This document shows, one piece after another, positions 47,312 to 57,500 of a stretch of DNA of 64,000 bases (position 1 is its first letter; each line of letters opens with the position of its first letter). Position numbers and translations under genes: made by a program. The notes beneath the pieces are model-generated. The model was not told the origin of the DNA, searched no databases, and worked only from the letters and a program-made list of their open reading frames with translations. Source of the stretch: Hypsibius dujardini. Its lineage: Eukaryota; Tardigrada; Eutardigrada; Parachela; Hypsibiidae. The stretch lies in contig LRSR01009788.1 in NCBI GenBank assembly GCA_001579985.1, forward strand, positions 1-64,000. The letters run 5' to 3'.

Positions 47312-50300
47312 ATATTAGGTGTGAATCTTACCGGTGCGGGTTCACGGGTGAGATCGATCGGCCGCCGACCTCGACTAGCGGGATTGTTATTGACTGCGTC
47401 GTCGTCGTCGAAGTCTCGATTACCGGGATCGGCATCATATTCGCCGTCGTTCCTGTTTGTGTTCGTTCCCCTCCTCCCTTGGAGACCGGGCGTCAACGCG
47501 CCGATAGCGTAATCCGGATTGTAGAAGTAGCCGGTGAGCTTGGCGCTTGTCCGTTCCGGACGTTTCCGTGCATAATCCGGATGCTAAAGACGGTGGAACG
47601 GTACTCCGTTAGCCACCCAAAAAACGTGTTGTTAAGAAGACAGACACAGACAGACACAGACAGAGGCCCGAACCCAAACACAGGCACAGATACATACACA
47701 GGCACAGACACATACCCAGACACAGACACAGATACAGACTCAGGCACAGGCCCAAACATAGGCACAGGCACAGACACATACCCAGACACAGACACAGATA
47801 CAGACTCAGGCACAGGCCCAAACATAGACACAGGCACAAATGCATATACAGACACAAACACAGACACACACAAACAGATATACACAGATGCACAGATACA
47901 GATACAGACACAATCAGGACAGAGCCACAGACAAAGGCACAGGCAGAGATGCAGATACAATGGTGCCACTTTTCCTCGCCTTAGTCGCTGGATCAACGGC
48001 CAAAAACTCTGGAACCTGCCGGGGCACATAAGTCTTCTGCCAGGAACGGCGCCGCAGGTAAAAAATGAAATGTACAAGCGCAATCAACAGCGCGATAATG
48101 AGCAGGACGGTAATCGCAATCAGCCACGGGTACACCACCGAACCATCGACCACCGAAGAGGAGTGCGTGACCGCATCGAACGGCCGGATGACAAGCATCC
48201 CCGGCAGCACGGTGGAACTGGCATTATCACTGGCATAATGACTGCTGTTAGTGCTGCTGGCATTTATGGTGTTATTCCCCATTTCCATCTCGGCGGTTAT
48301 GTTGTTGCTAGCGTTGAACTGAACCAGGTCGCGATTGTTCAGAGAACGATTGGGCTGCTCCGGGGCGGCGAGATGCAAAACAGGAACGGATCGAGCTGTC
48401 AGGTGCAGAAAAAATAATCAATTATAAGAAATGCGAAGGAGGTCCGCAGTAATACAACCGTCAATCAACAAATACATATATTGCATAATTCTATTCCTGT
48501 GACATTCCATTCACAGAGAATAAACTCTGGGTGGGCTTACGCGTGCAGCCGTTCGGGTTGCTTCCGCTGAGATCGGTGTAGCCGTCCCGACAGACATCAC
48601 ACTTTACTCCCGTCACGGAGGCCTTACATAAGCAGGCTCCCGATCCGGTGCAGCGATCCTCGGTGGTGCCTGAGAGGTTGCACCCGCACGGTGTGCAAAC
48701 GCGACCGAGGAGGTACGACCCGCGAGGACAGTTGTCGCAGCGCGTTCCGCTGAACCCGGCACGACACCGGCAGACCCCGCTGTCCGCGTCACAACCGTCG
48801 CCGCCGGTCCCGAGGGCGTCGCAGTCGCACGGGATGCAGCCGGCGGAGGAGTTGAAGTAGCCGAGGCTGCATTCGGAACACTTGCTGCCGGTGAAGAGCG
48901 TCTTGCACGTGCAGATTCCTACGGCAGCCAATTAAGCGAAACATGTAATTGAAACATAAATAAAAGGTAATTTAGATATGACCCCATCGGTTGATTATAA
49001 AATAACCGCAAGTTGGATAACACATTTAGGTGCTTAAATTCATGAAAAAGCTTCCATAAATTTTGACGATTTAACTTAAATCAAACCTTAATTAATTCAC
49101 AGTTTGAATAAGTAAATTCTTAAAACAGCTGTCGTAAATATTGATGATTTAACTAGTGAATCCAATCCTATTTAAAGAATAGAGCTATGCCTACAACCCA
49201 CACAACCGTTAGCTATGCTCACAACCCACAGAACCCACACAACCGTTAGCTATGCTCACACCCCACACAACCCACACAACCGTTAGCTATGCTCACAACC
49301 CACACAACTGTTAGCTATGCTCACACCCCACACAACCGTTAGCTATGCTCAAAATTCACACAACCGTTAGTTATGTGCAAAACCCTTTCCGGCGGATTAT
49401 TTTTTAAATACTTCTGGTTGAAATAGTTGCAGTGGAAGTAATGCTTAGTGAAGTACGTGACATATTACAGATCGTAAACGCTTTTTAATACGACGACACA
49501 CAAACAAATATTCCGAATTGGGACGGCTTTGCAATATGCAGGAAGGCGTTGCCTGTATCAACGAAGATTTTGCGTGGCAACAACCTTAATTATTTCCTTT
49601 GACGGGTTTCCGGGAAAAGGTTGTTTACATAGCTGAAGGTTGTGTTCAACAATTGGCGAAAAAAGGTTGTGTATGTAGCAATTGATAATTAAACAGGTTG
49701 TGCGGGGTTGCGAGCATAGAGAAAGGTTGTGCGGGTTTATGAGCATAGCCTTCACCATAATTAAAATTCACAAAATATTTATCGCAGACACTGATGATTT
49801 AACTTGACTCAAATTGTACTAGTAATTTATTTGCAATCTGACCTAAGGAAATTAAACCCTTGACTTAACGGATTATTATGTGCTCTTTTGATATAGCCTG
49901 ACATCATTGCGAAATAAATGTAACCAAAGCATTAAGAAAATAAAACAAACAAATAATACACATTTAGATTTAAATTTCACAAGTTTAAATAATTGTGCAT
50001 TATTTCCTTATTAATTTGCAGTGGGAGTAGGATCGAGAATTGCATTTTTTGGGGATACCCTTAAGAAATTAACAGCCATTCAGTCTGTAGTATCTACTCT
50101 TCGGGAACCTGTCTCATTTTTAGCGTGCATACCTTGTGTACTACAAGTTTGGTTTATCGACCCAAAACGGTGACAATCGCATCTTTGGCAACCGTTGGAT
50201 TTCCCGGCGACGCGATGGAAGCCAGAGGCACACCTAACAAAATGAAACAACCCAATCAGCTGAGCTGATTGTGGAGAACCCAATCAACTGGACTGATCGT

Positions 50301-51538
50301 GGAGAACCCAATCAACTGGACTGATCGTGGAGAACCCAATCAACTGGACTGATCGTGGAAAGCCCAGTCAGCGGACTGATCGTGGAGAACCCAGTCAGTT
50401 GGACTGATCGTGGAGACCCAGTCAACTGGACTGATTGTGGGGAACCCAGTCAATTGGGCTCATCGTGGAGAACCCAGTCAGCTGGACTGATTTTGAAACC
50501 ATTGAGTGTGACTTTGATTTTCAATTTTCAGTTTTCACCATTACCGGCCGAAAATCCTGATTTCGTTGACACTGTAACTGTTGTATCCGTACGTTGTGCT
50601 CGATTCCGGCAATTCAATCAGGTGACCGCTAAGGCTGATGCGAACGGACGCTGCCCTGGTCAGTTGGTCGAACAGGGGATTGTCGGTTTGGTCGAGAGCG
50701 AACGCTAACGGTCGATCGAGCAGGATGTTCCACGCGACGAAGCTCAGCGGGGAAAACGATTCAATCTTCCTGTAGGTCAGTAAGGTATACTGCAGATTAT
50801 CTCTGCCAGTGCCAGGAAGAGGATTTAGATAGTTATTTTTCAACAGACTTACCACGGCAAGTTGCTGCACTGGACGGAACCAGCGGTGTCCCCGGACTCA
50901 CTGAGCACTCCCGGTGCTTGGTACTGCCGTATTCCGAAAGCGGTGGAGCAATTTAGCGCAAACAGCCTCCAAGGGCTCCACGTCTGCTGGGACGGATCGA
51001 GTTTTCGGTCGATCACGATGCGGTCAGGAGGATTGCCGGAAAAAGTCAAGAAGAAGTGAAAAATCTGAAAAATGTTTTCATGTCTGAACCTTAAGGAAAA
51101 TCAACGGGGAACCCAAGTTATAATGTCATTTTACTTTAACGAAAAAGAGCGTGGGGGGGGGGGACCTACGTTAAAAACTCCCTCAAGGTTGGCTATCAAT
51201 TCGAGGGGCTCATTCTTCAGATCCCTGCTGACGAAGGCGGCTCTTGCATTGCCGTCGGTCAAGGTCTTGATGTCAGCATTTTCCGGTCGGCATTCCCTTC
51301 GAGCACATGTCAAGGAGGATATCTGGTTGATACTCTCAAACTTCGGGATGCAATAGCTCGCGGGGAGACTCGCATCGCAACCGGCGTCGTGGGGATTAGT
51401 GGAAACTCGTAAACCGCTGGTGATGTTCCACATTGCCTCCGTCAGTCCTTCCTGTGCCTGGCAGTCGGTCAACCTCCCCAACAACAGCAGCACCAGGAGA
51501 AGAGGCCCTCCTGATGGAAGACGATTGATTGCAGTCAT
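47209..51538 (-). CDS. Transmembrane laminin-N / laminin-EGF protein (usherin-like N-terminus)
   Basis: Exons in transcription order are 51538-51166, 51063-50853, 50769-50545, 50233-50133, 48918-48541, 48395-47959 and 47583-47209, giving 699 residues in frame. The first about 25 residues are a signal peptide. Residues about 30-285 form a laminin N-terminal domain: CDASLPASYC, IKTLTDGNA, FSGNPPDRIVIDR, ALNCSTAFGI and NSYSVNEIRIFGRC. The NCS.AFG and VQC..LP features recall usherin. About three to four laminin-type EGF repeats follow (CDCHRFGS, CDCDALGTG, CGCNLSGTTE). A membrane helix lies at about residues 514-538, then an acidic cytosolic tail. Two points are weak. The exon 1 donor next to a run of G (51152-51163) is a poor GTCCCC. 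The last exon either reads through to 47209 or splices at the GTAAGA after 47332. AATAAA is at 47111-47106 (-). Confidence 0.78.
47640..47945. repeat. CAGACA/CAGGCA hexamer-type tract
   Basis: Degenerate ACAGAC, ACAGGC and ACACATA units fill most of the intron between exons 6 and 7 of the laminin-N gene (47584-47958). Two blocks of about 60 bases are near-identical (around 47705-47760 and 47770-47825). Confidence 0.8.
49183..49750. mobile_element. MITE with tandem subterminal repeats, in a laminin-N gene intron
   Basis: The left end repeats CACAACCGTTAGCTATGCTC about five times (49200-49375). The right end (49560-49750) carries the inverted form, ending GGTTGTGCGGGTTTATGAGC and ATAGCC. The termini GGCTATGC are inverted. 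There is no coding capacity. It lies inside the 1.2 kb intron 48919-50132, which otherwise shows nothing. Confidence 0.6.
50245..50500. repeat. 29-base minisatellite in a laminin-N gene intron
   Basis: About eight tandem copies of a unit with CAACTGGACTGATCGTGGAG plus AACCCAAT lie between exons 4 and 3 (50234-50544). Confidence 0.85.
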
Positions 51539-52257
51539 TTGCGGTGGAAAAGTCTCGCTTCTGAGAAGTTGGACCCATCTAACTATATCGCGTCGAATTG
51601 ACGGGGAAAAAGGGGAATCATAATTTTAGGAAATGCTCTCGGAGGGTTTGCTTTTTGAGGGCAACACGGAGAGGTTGGTTGTGTATGTACATGCCGGATT
51701 TGAATGTGTGTGGACTTGAGCGAACACGGTATGATGCACGGTCGGAGGTGAGAGATGTATAATATATCGATCGTGGCAATGTTTATGAGCATATACAAAT
51801 GTCCATGCATGCCGTGAAAAATTGTGGATTAAGTTACTGGAGCGATCGATGAGCGCGCAGGTATGCTACGCTCTGCTCTCTCAGCGTGCTGATTACTTTT
51901 CGTAATCGATTGCGGGAGGAGCTACCCTCGTCGGGGTCAGACAGAGCATGAATGTCATCGTGCGGACAGATCAATTTTACAGCGTTTGTTTCGATTCCTC
52001 AATCTTTGGATCGGGGATAATAAAACGGAATGCTAATTCGTAAATAAGCTCAGCGGTGTAAACAACAGCGACACCATGTAATGAATGACCTATGAAAATA
52101 GCGCAAGTGACTTGAAATAGGAAATTAGCAACGGTCTACGGATTTAACTGAAAATAATCCTTGTGATTTTATAAACAACAAGGGGGAATGGACCATGAGG
52201 GTGATACACAGACCCACGGTAGTGTGTCGGTATATGCCGTGTGGATTACTGCTGTGC

Positions 52258-52424
52258 CTGTACCCTGTACCCTGTACCCTGTACCCTGTACCCTGTACCC
52301 TGTACCCTGTACCCTGTACCCTGTACCCTGTACCCTGTACCCTGTACCCTGTAACCTGTAACCTGTAACCTGTACCCTGTACCCTGTACCCTGTACCCTG
52401 TACCCTGTACCCTGTACTCTGTAT
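52258..52424. repeat. (TACCCTG)n heptamer array
   Basis: About 24 tandem copies of a 7-base unit TACCCTG occur, including three variant TAACCTG units in the middle. The G-rich strand is CAGGGTA. One frame encodes a repeating TGYRVQG pattern that is not a gene. Confidence 0.95.
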
Positions 52425-52498
52425 GGGTTGGAATATAATTTTAGATAAATTGAAGAAATTTTTAGATAACAACACGAAATACTTAAATATCCGCTCTA

Positions 52499-52562
52499 TG
52501 CATGTGGCCAGTACGAGTTAAATGGCCTAACTCGGTTAGCATAAGGTTTTTGCCACATGTGT
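52499..52562. mobile_element. Short palindromic MITE (copy 2, reduced)
   Basis: The ends are GCATGTGGCC and the inverted GCCACATGTGTA. The CTAACTCGGTTAGC core matches the element at 2204-2327. It is about 64 bases long. Confidence 0.5.
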
Positions 52563-52886
52563 AGTACGTGCAGGTACTTCGTAGAAATTCACAGGAACTT
52601 GGAAATTCGCGTTTGGCATGATTTTCAGCCGATTCAACCAAGTGCTCGTTTCTCGACGGCAATGCAAAAACCACGAATCACATACTTACACCTCCTTTAT
52701 TCTGATTGAGTTCGAGTCCAGTTCCAGGAAGGTCACAGATGTGTTCAAGGTCATGACGGAACATCAGCTCCGACATATGTGGACCGCGTGAAGCCAAATG
52801 TCATTCCCCATATATGAACTTCAATCGAGTGTATTGATTTGCAGGCATAGCTTGATAATATTACAATATTATAATATTATGTCGTT

Positions 52887-53105
52887 ATGGCTCATTTTCT
52901 CAATTCAACAGCTCTCCTGCTACTTCTGACCGGGACCTTTTCTTCCCCGGTCTCAACTGATTATGGAACGGATCTGGATAATGTGATTTATTCTGCCATC
53001 CCGACACATCACAAAATGTTAATATCCTTATCGGTAAACATTACGCCGGTCAACATCACTCTGGGCATTAAAGAACTAGCACGAGGAGTGCTGCTGGGAC
53101 TTGAC
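52887..53105 (+). pseudogene. Orphan first exon of a Cys-loop (nicotinic-type) receptor
   Basis: The frame MAHFLNSTALLLLLTG is a good signal peptide. The segment SVNITPVNITLGIKELARGV follows, ending LLGLD at a GTAAGT donor (53106) in phase 0. This fits the N-terminus of acetylcholine-receptor-like subunits, where P-V-x-V-T-x-G-I-x-L-x-x-I precedes D-E-K-N-Q. No following exon with the EKNQ, Cys-loop or membrane segments is visible before the next genes. It is either a fragment or an exon whose remainder has been lost. Confidence 0.4.
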
Positions 53106-53289
53106 GTAAGTTTCCGCTTCAACTTGACGCTTACATGCTTGTTTAAGGGCCGTACTAGTTTCAGTTGACATTGCGAGAAGGCAACGAGAAATTTTTTTTT
53201 TTATGAATGTTAAAAGTCTGGAATGAAAAAGTGAATGGAACTATAGCAGTTTTTTTAGCTTGTCATCATATTTCACTCCAATTAGCAGT

Positions 53290-53370
53290 TACAGCTGTGC
53301 CGTGGTTACTTTGAGGGTCGCCCACTAGAACTCAATGAGCGACCCTCAAAGTAACCGCGGCACAGCTGTA
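53290..53370. repeat. Near-perfect 32-bp hairpin
   Basis: The arms 53290-53321 and 53339-53370 are reverse complements over 32 bases, with one difference that would be a G-U pair in plus-strand RNA. The loop is 17 bases. The shape fits a miRNA-type precursor or a small foldback element. Confidence 0.8.
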
Positions 53371-53669
53371 TGCTAGAATATTCGTTATAACGGAAATACT
53401 TCTGTTTAAAATAAATCTGATTGAGCTATTTAGGGGCTCTACTAAACTGTATTTATGTACTGACTAAAAGAAATGCGGGCGCAGAAGAAAAGGCTCGCAT
53501 GATATGTAAGGTGCATATACAAAATACTTTGTGTTGTAATAAAAGTAATAATAATGCTCACATTAACTACGTATCAGGCGTTGAACAGGTACAGCAGCGC
53601 GTGTAACATAGCCAATTTAAATGACTTATACGATAGGAAGTAGCAGCTTCAATCTTGTTTGTATATATG

Positions 53670-53951
53670 TACCGTATTCCCCCGATCTCAAGGGACAGTT
53701 AAGCCCCACCCCCTCCAGTCATCGGTTGACTGTTCAATCGGATTCACTGTGTCGTGATTGGTTGAAATTTAAGAGCAACTTGGCAGCGATTGATTGACTG
53801 ATAAAGCGGAATTTCTTGACGCTCACATTGAATCAGTTGATTGATTGATTGTAGGTGAACAATAGCAAACGGTGATGAACAGAAAAGATCCGGGTGGATC
53901 AAATTAACTGGTAGGGCAAAATGTGTCCCTTGAGATCGGGAGGTTACGGTA
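53670..53951. mobile_element. MITE with TACCGTA termini
   Basis: The ends TACCGTATTCCCCCGATCTC and (reverse complement) TACCGTAACCTCCCGATCTC continue into AAGGGACA on both sides. The length is about 282 bases. GATTGATTGA segments lie inside, and there is no ORF. Confidence 0.7.
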
Positions 53952-53968
53952 TGCACACAAGGAATCCT

Positions 53969-54533
53969 AGGGCAGTTTTTAAAAGGTGGGCGGAAGTGGG
54001 CGTGAGTGGATGAACAAGGGTGGACGAGGGTGAGCATGGGTGAACGAGGGTGAACATGGTAGTGGTGGATGGACGTGGGTGGGAGTGGGTTGTGAGTACG
54101 CGCCTGATGTTGCCCTTCAATGCACAGAGGCAGTGTTTGTTACGAATGGTAAGTTGCTGTTCTTTCCTCTGCCATGAATGGTCTTGTTATGATCAAATCA
54201 AAACCTAAACCAACCCGACCCAATGAGAGGAGCCAAAAAATTCGCCCGCACGGCAACTGTGCCAAGTCAACCTGCAAGCAACAGGGGGGGGGCTAACCCC
54301 GCGCCCGTCCATGTTAAACCCACCACTGAAATCTATCTGACCAATGGCTTTGACGTTTTTTTTTATAAATATAATGTATAGTCCATTTTGGTACATGAAC
54401 TGACTGGCTCAACAGCAATAATCAAACCCAACCCCACTATCCATGCCCATCCACAACGACCCACACCCAACCACGTCCACCCACCCACGTCCACCCACCC
54501 ACGTCCACTTCTGTCCACCTTTTAAAAACTGCC
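53969..54533. mobile_element. hAT-like non-autonomous element
   Basis: The inverted ends are GGCAGTTTTTAAAAGGTGG on both sides, followed by GAAGTGG. They are flanked by GAATCCT at 53962-53968 and 54534-54540, a 7 to 8 base target duplication. The subterminal regions are rich in GGGTGGACG-type units. There is no transposase. Confidence 0.75.
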
Positions 54534-54625
54534 GAATCCTCATCACCGATCCAGGATCTCATTGCTTGAAGCTATGCCGCAGTACATGCACCGTATTGTG
54601 AGACACGCCGATAAAGGTTTCTTCG

Positions 54626-54874
54626 CAGGGACTATTATAGTGTGTAAACCTAACACAAAATGTGTAAAACTAAAGCATTGTGTGTAAATCTAAATGGCCT
54701 AAGGTTTACACACTTTTTGACATTTTATGGCTGTATATTCGTAGAAGATTAATAATTTCTATTCTTTGCGTATCGGTTAATGAAAGCAAAACAGTATTAT
54801 AAAGTATATTACAACGTTATTATTGATTTTGGGGTGCTTGTGTAAACCTTAATTCTCCCTTAAAATAGTCCCTG
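54626..54874. mobile_element. hAT-type MITE with a perfect 8-base target duplication
   Basis: The ends CAGGGACTATTATAG and (reverse complement) CAGGGACTATTTTAAG are flanked by identical TTTCTTCG at 54618-54625 and 54875-54882. GTGTAAACC segments lie inverted inside. The length is 249 bases. The 8-base duplication and the CAGGG terminus fit hAT elements. Confidence 0.88.
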
Positions 54875-55426
54875 TTTCTTCGTCATTATTATTGAACGCA
54901 AAATCACTTCCTTGTCCTTCATTTCCTTCACTTCCTTCATTTTTTGCACGAAAAAATTAAGATGTCCGTAGTTTTGCGGTGTCTCCCGCTGGCTGGAGTT
55001 TTGATTGGCACGGCTGCCAATGGCTGCCTCGGCCTTGGGCCGCATATTCCATAAGCAACAGCGCAGTAAATATAACTAATTACTCTTTGCTGTCTATCGT
55101 CGTTTCGCTGTCCTCTTGGTGAAGTCGCATTGTACTTATCCGGATGTGTTGTTTTAGTACTTTGGATACAACGCGCAGCCGGGCGCACTGACTGGATAGG
55201 AGGGATATTTGACCGGATTCAGTGGGACGGGTCAGTTGCCTTGAATTAATTAATTATTTAATTGACGAAGTAGTTTTATCTCCACTCTATGGCACGTCTG
55301 ACAGTGTTATGCATTTCTTAGGTTCCATGATATATGCCCCAACTACAACTACGCCCCTAACTACGGTGGTCACCAGCAGTGTAGGACGTGACTATGCACT
55401 ATGCAAGCTCAACTTACTACATTCGT

Positions 55427-55660
55427 ATGCAGTTGCTTGTTTTGGTTTTAGCTTGTGTCTTTTTACTTTCAGTCGGTGGCACTCAGGACATATGTGGCAA
55501 GAAGTCCGATGAGAAACCGTTTACCAAATATCCCGCTCACTGCCCCTTCCTACGTGCATCGAACGCACCGCCGGAGTGCATTCCACCACCCGGGTGCTCT
55601 CACATCCCCCTAAAACTGAATCCCTATCCACCTCAGTGTGTTAGCGTTTTGCTTGATTGA
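55427..55660 (+). CDS. Small secreted Cys/Pro-rich peptide, unrecognised
   Basis: The 77-codon frame starts MQLLVLVLACVFLLSVGG, a strong signal peptide with likely cleavage before TQD. The mature part has five cysteines (DICGKK, AHCPF, PECIPPPGC, PQCV) and many prolines. An in-frame GTTAGC near the end could be a splice donor, so it may be partial. No family is recognised. It could also be the first exon of a longer secreted protein. Confidence 0.4.
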   Translation: MQLLVLVLACVFLLSVGGTQDICGKKSDEKPFTKYPAHCPFLRASNAPPECIPPPGCSHIPLKLNPYPPQCVSVLLD

Positions 55661-55996
55661 CTGATTGGTAACAGCTTTGCCTTCTCTAACGTCCAATACT
55701 GCGCTAGTGAAATCCGCTGTGTACGTTATATTGTCGGAAAAAAACCGGAAGCGAAATAACATTTTAACTGGAACGTAATGGTACACTTTGTGCATGTCTT
55801 CGAGTGTGAATTAGTTGGAGAATGAGAAATATAGAGTAGGTACTTTTGCATGAACCTGTCAATATCCGCCGAATAATAATCTTGTCAAAGAAGACCGAGA
55901 GAGGCCATGTCATTCTTTAGCAACGTTCGACGGAGGAATCAGCACAGCAACAAAACTCCCCCTACAGGAAACCTGCAGTAGATCGAATTCGCCTGG
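55661..55996. other. Intergenic
   Basis: Nothing is recognised between the small secreted ORF and the convergent minus-strand gene. Confidence 0.5.
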
Positions 55997-56656
55997 TCAG
56001 GTCTTCAAGACTGGCAAAAGCGAGAGCAGTTGATTAAGCATTTCCATGTTCAATTCTGGTGGCGGTGGCTGTCCTGCATCGTTGCTCATCCGTGGCAACG
56101 TACCGACGTCCGCCGGCCGTCCACCTCCGAGTCCGGTCACGTCACCGCTCATGCCGCTGTCACTGGGGGAGAACATACCGGATCGTTGGACCTTGAACCA
56201 CAACGTCATCAACTGCGGCAGCATCTTCATAAAGTCGGGACTCTTGTTCTTAGGATCACTGATGAAGGTCACTAGCGGTTCCATCAGCGTGAAAATGTCG
56301 TCCTCCGCCAAGGCCGTTCCCCGTTCCCCGCGTTCCATCCGTTGCAAATTTTTCCGCCGGTAATTGCGGAGCATTTTCGACGCCGTCTGAATCAGCTTCA
56401 AAATCCAGTCGGTATTCAGCAGCTTCCCCTTGCCTTCCCCGCAGTCCGGCTCGGGTTCCTGCACGTCATCCCACAGTGAGGCGGTTGTGGGGTCGCTGCC
56501 GGTGTTGCGAGTCCTCCAGGCCGGCGCGATGAGGGTGTAGAATAGAATCACAAGACAGTTGAAGGTGAGGATGAGGATTATGACGGCCAGGAGAAATGAG
56601 GAAGATGACCACCATCGCGGCCGGATGAAGACACGACGAATACGCAGACTGACCAT
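55997..56656 (-). CDS. Single-pass membrane protein, unrecognised
   Basis: This single-exon frame has 219 codons. Its ATG is in a strong context (GCCATGG). Residues 1-18 are basic (RIRRVFIRPRWW), then a membrane helix spans about residues 20-45 (FLLAVIILILTFNCLVILFY). The rest is polar: an acidic stretch (QEPEPDCGEGKGK), a helical basic region (MLRNYRRKNLQRMERGERG), a segment rich in Met/Leu (FTLMEPLVTFISDP, MLPQLMTLWFKVQ), a Gly/Pro linker and a C-terminal MLNQLLSLLPVL helix. The positive-inside rule suggests a cytosolic N-terminus with the bulk outside or in the lumen. I do not recognise the family. Confidence 0.6.
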   Translation of the reverse strand: MVSLRIRRVFIRPRWWSSSSFLLAVIILILTFNCLVILFYTLIAPAWRTRNTGSDPTTASLWDDVQEPEPDCGEGKGKLLNTDWILKLIQTASKMLRNYRRKNLQRMERGERGTALAEDDIFTLMEPLVTFISDPKNKSPDFMKMLPQLMTLWFKVQRSGMFSPSDSGMSGDVTGLGGGRPADVGTLPRMSNDAGQPPPPELNMEMLNQLLSLLPVLKT

Positions 56657-57500
56657 GGCGGGATGTGGGAATGTTAGTTGAGCGCGAGGGCTGAATTTGA
56701 GAAAAGGGTAGTTTAGAAATAGTTCATATTACCGCTGTGCTGATGGAACGCAAAAAGGAAAAGTGACAAATCAGCCATGCGATCCTCAAGCCGTAATTGC
56801 GTCGGCAATGCCTGACCGATCAGTGGAGGTTAGTGACCACGGTTATACGATGCGAATGTGTGATTTGAAGCAGATCCATTGAAAGACAGTGTGTCGCTGT
56901 GATCTGCATGAATTGTCACCTTCAGGTAGGACTCCAGGTATTCCAGGCATTTATATGGTGCACGGCGGGTTAAAACCCAGCAAGAACTGGGTGATCCTTT
57001 AATTGGGTTCTTCGGCGACATTGCCCTCGTACGGTGTGAGATAGAGGTCCTAGGATGGACCACTTGACTTTCCAGGACCCTGGAATGGGCCACCCTGGAA
57101 TCAGAATTTTCACACAGTTTTTGGCCATAAACAATGTCTTAAATGGCAGAGAATAATCGATAATTCCGGTGGAACGCGTATCAGATGTGAAGAAAAGTTA
57201 TGGGAACATGTTTAAAAAACGGAATAAAAAAGCTCCATTGGACGGTTGGAGAATGTACACTATAGAGGTCGCTGACTACACAGTGACTCGTCAGTTTTCG
57301 ATTAGTTGACGACAGAGCGCTCCCTGCCACCCGGTGGCCCATCCACCCGGTGGCCCATCCAGGGTACGGGAAAGTCAAGTGGCCCATTCCAGAGTCCCTA
57401 CCTCATACAGATAGTCAAACAGAGTGTAGAGCAGTATAAAAATTCGTGTACTCGTACGAATATACTCCATGTACTCGGTACGTCCCAGCAGAGTTCTGCG
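56657..57500. other. Intergenic, mostly one MITE
   Basis: No gene is seen between the start of the membrane-protein gene and the end of the guanylyl cyclase. Both are on the minus strand. The element at 57044-57404 fills nearly half of it. Confidence 0.55.
57044..57404. mobile_element. MITE with GAGGT termini
   Basis: The inverted arms share GAGGT, GGACCACTTGACTTTCC or GGGCCACTTGACTTTCC, ACCCTGG and ATGGGCCACC over about 55 bases. The length is about 361 bases. It lies between the cyclase stop and the upstream part of the membrane-protein gene. Confidence 0.65.

Larger units (their letters stand above)
51539..52886. other. Intergenic, upstream of the laminin-N gene
   Basis: No gene is supported. 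It includes the promoter side of the minus-strand laminin-N gene, a heptamer array at 52258-52424 and a small MITE relative at 52499-52562. Confidence 0.55.
53106..55426. other. MITE cluster without genes
   Basis: Four separate inverted-repeat elements occupy about half of this stretch (53290-53370, 53670-53951, 53969-54533, 54626-54874). I see no convincing exon. A 61-codon minus-strand frame at 55045-54860 ends inside the MITE at 54874 and is not called. Confidence 0.6.

Noticed and set aside
50355-50708. Plus-strand frame with repeated GLIVENPVS
   Set aside because: It is a translation of the 29-base minisatellite and the antisense of laminin-N exon 3.
52125-52475. Frame with repeating Thr-Gly-Tyr-Arg-Val-Gln
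   Set aside because: It is the translation of the TACCCTG heptamer array.
54860-55045. 61-codon minus-strand frame
   Set aside because: Its last codons and stop lie in the terminal repeat of a MITE, there is no splice support, and no family is recognised.
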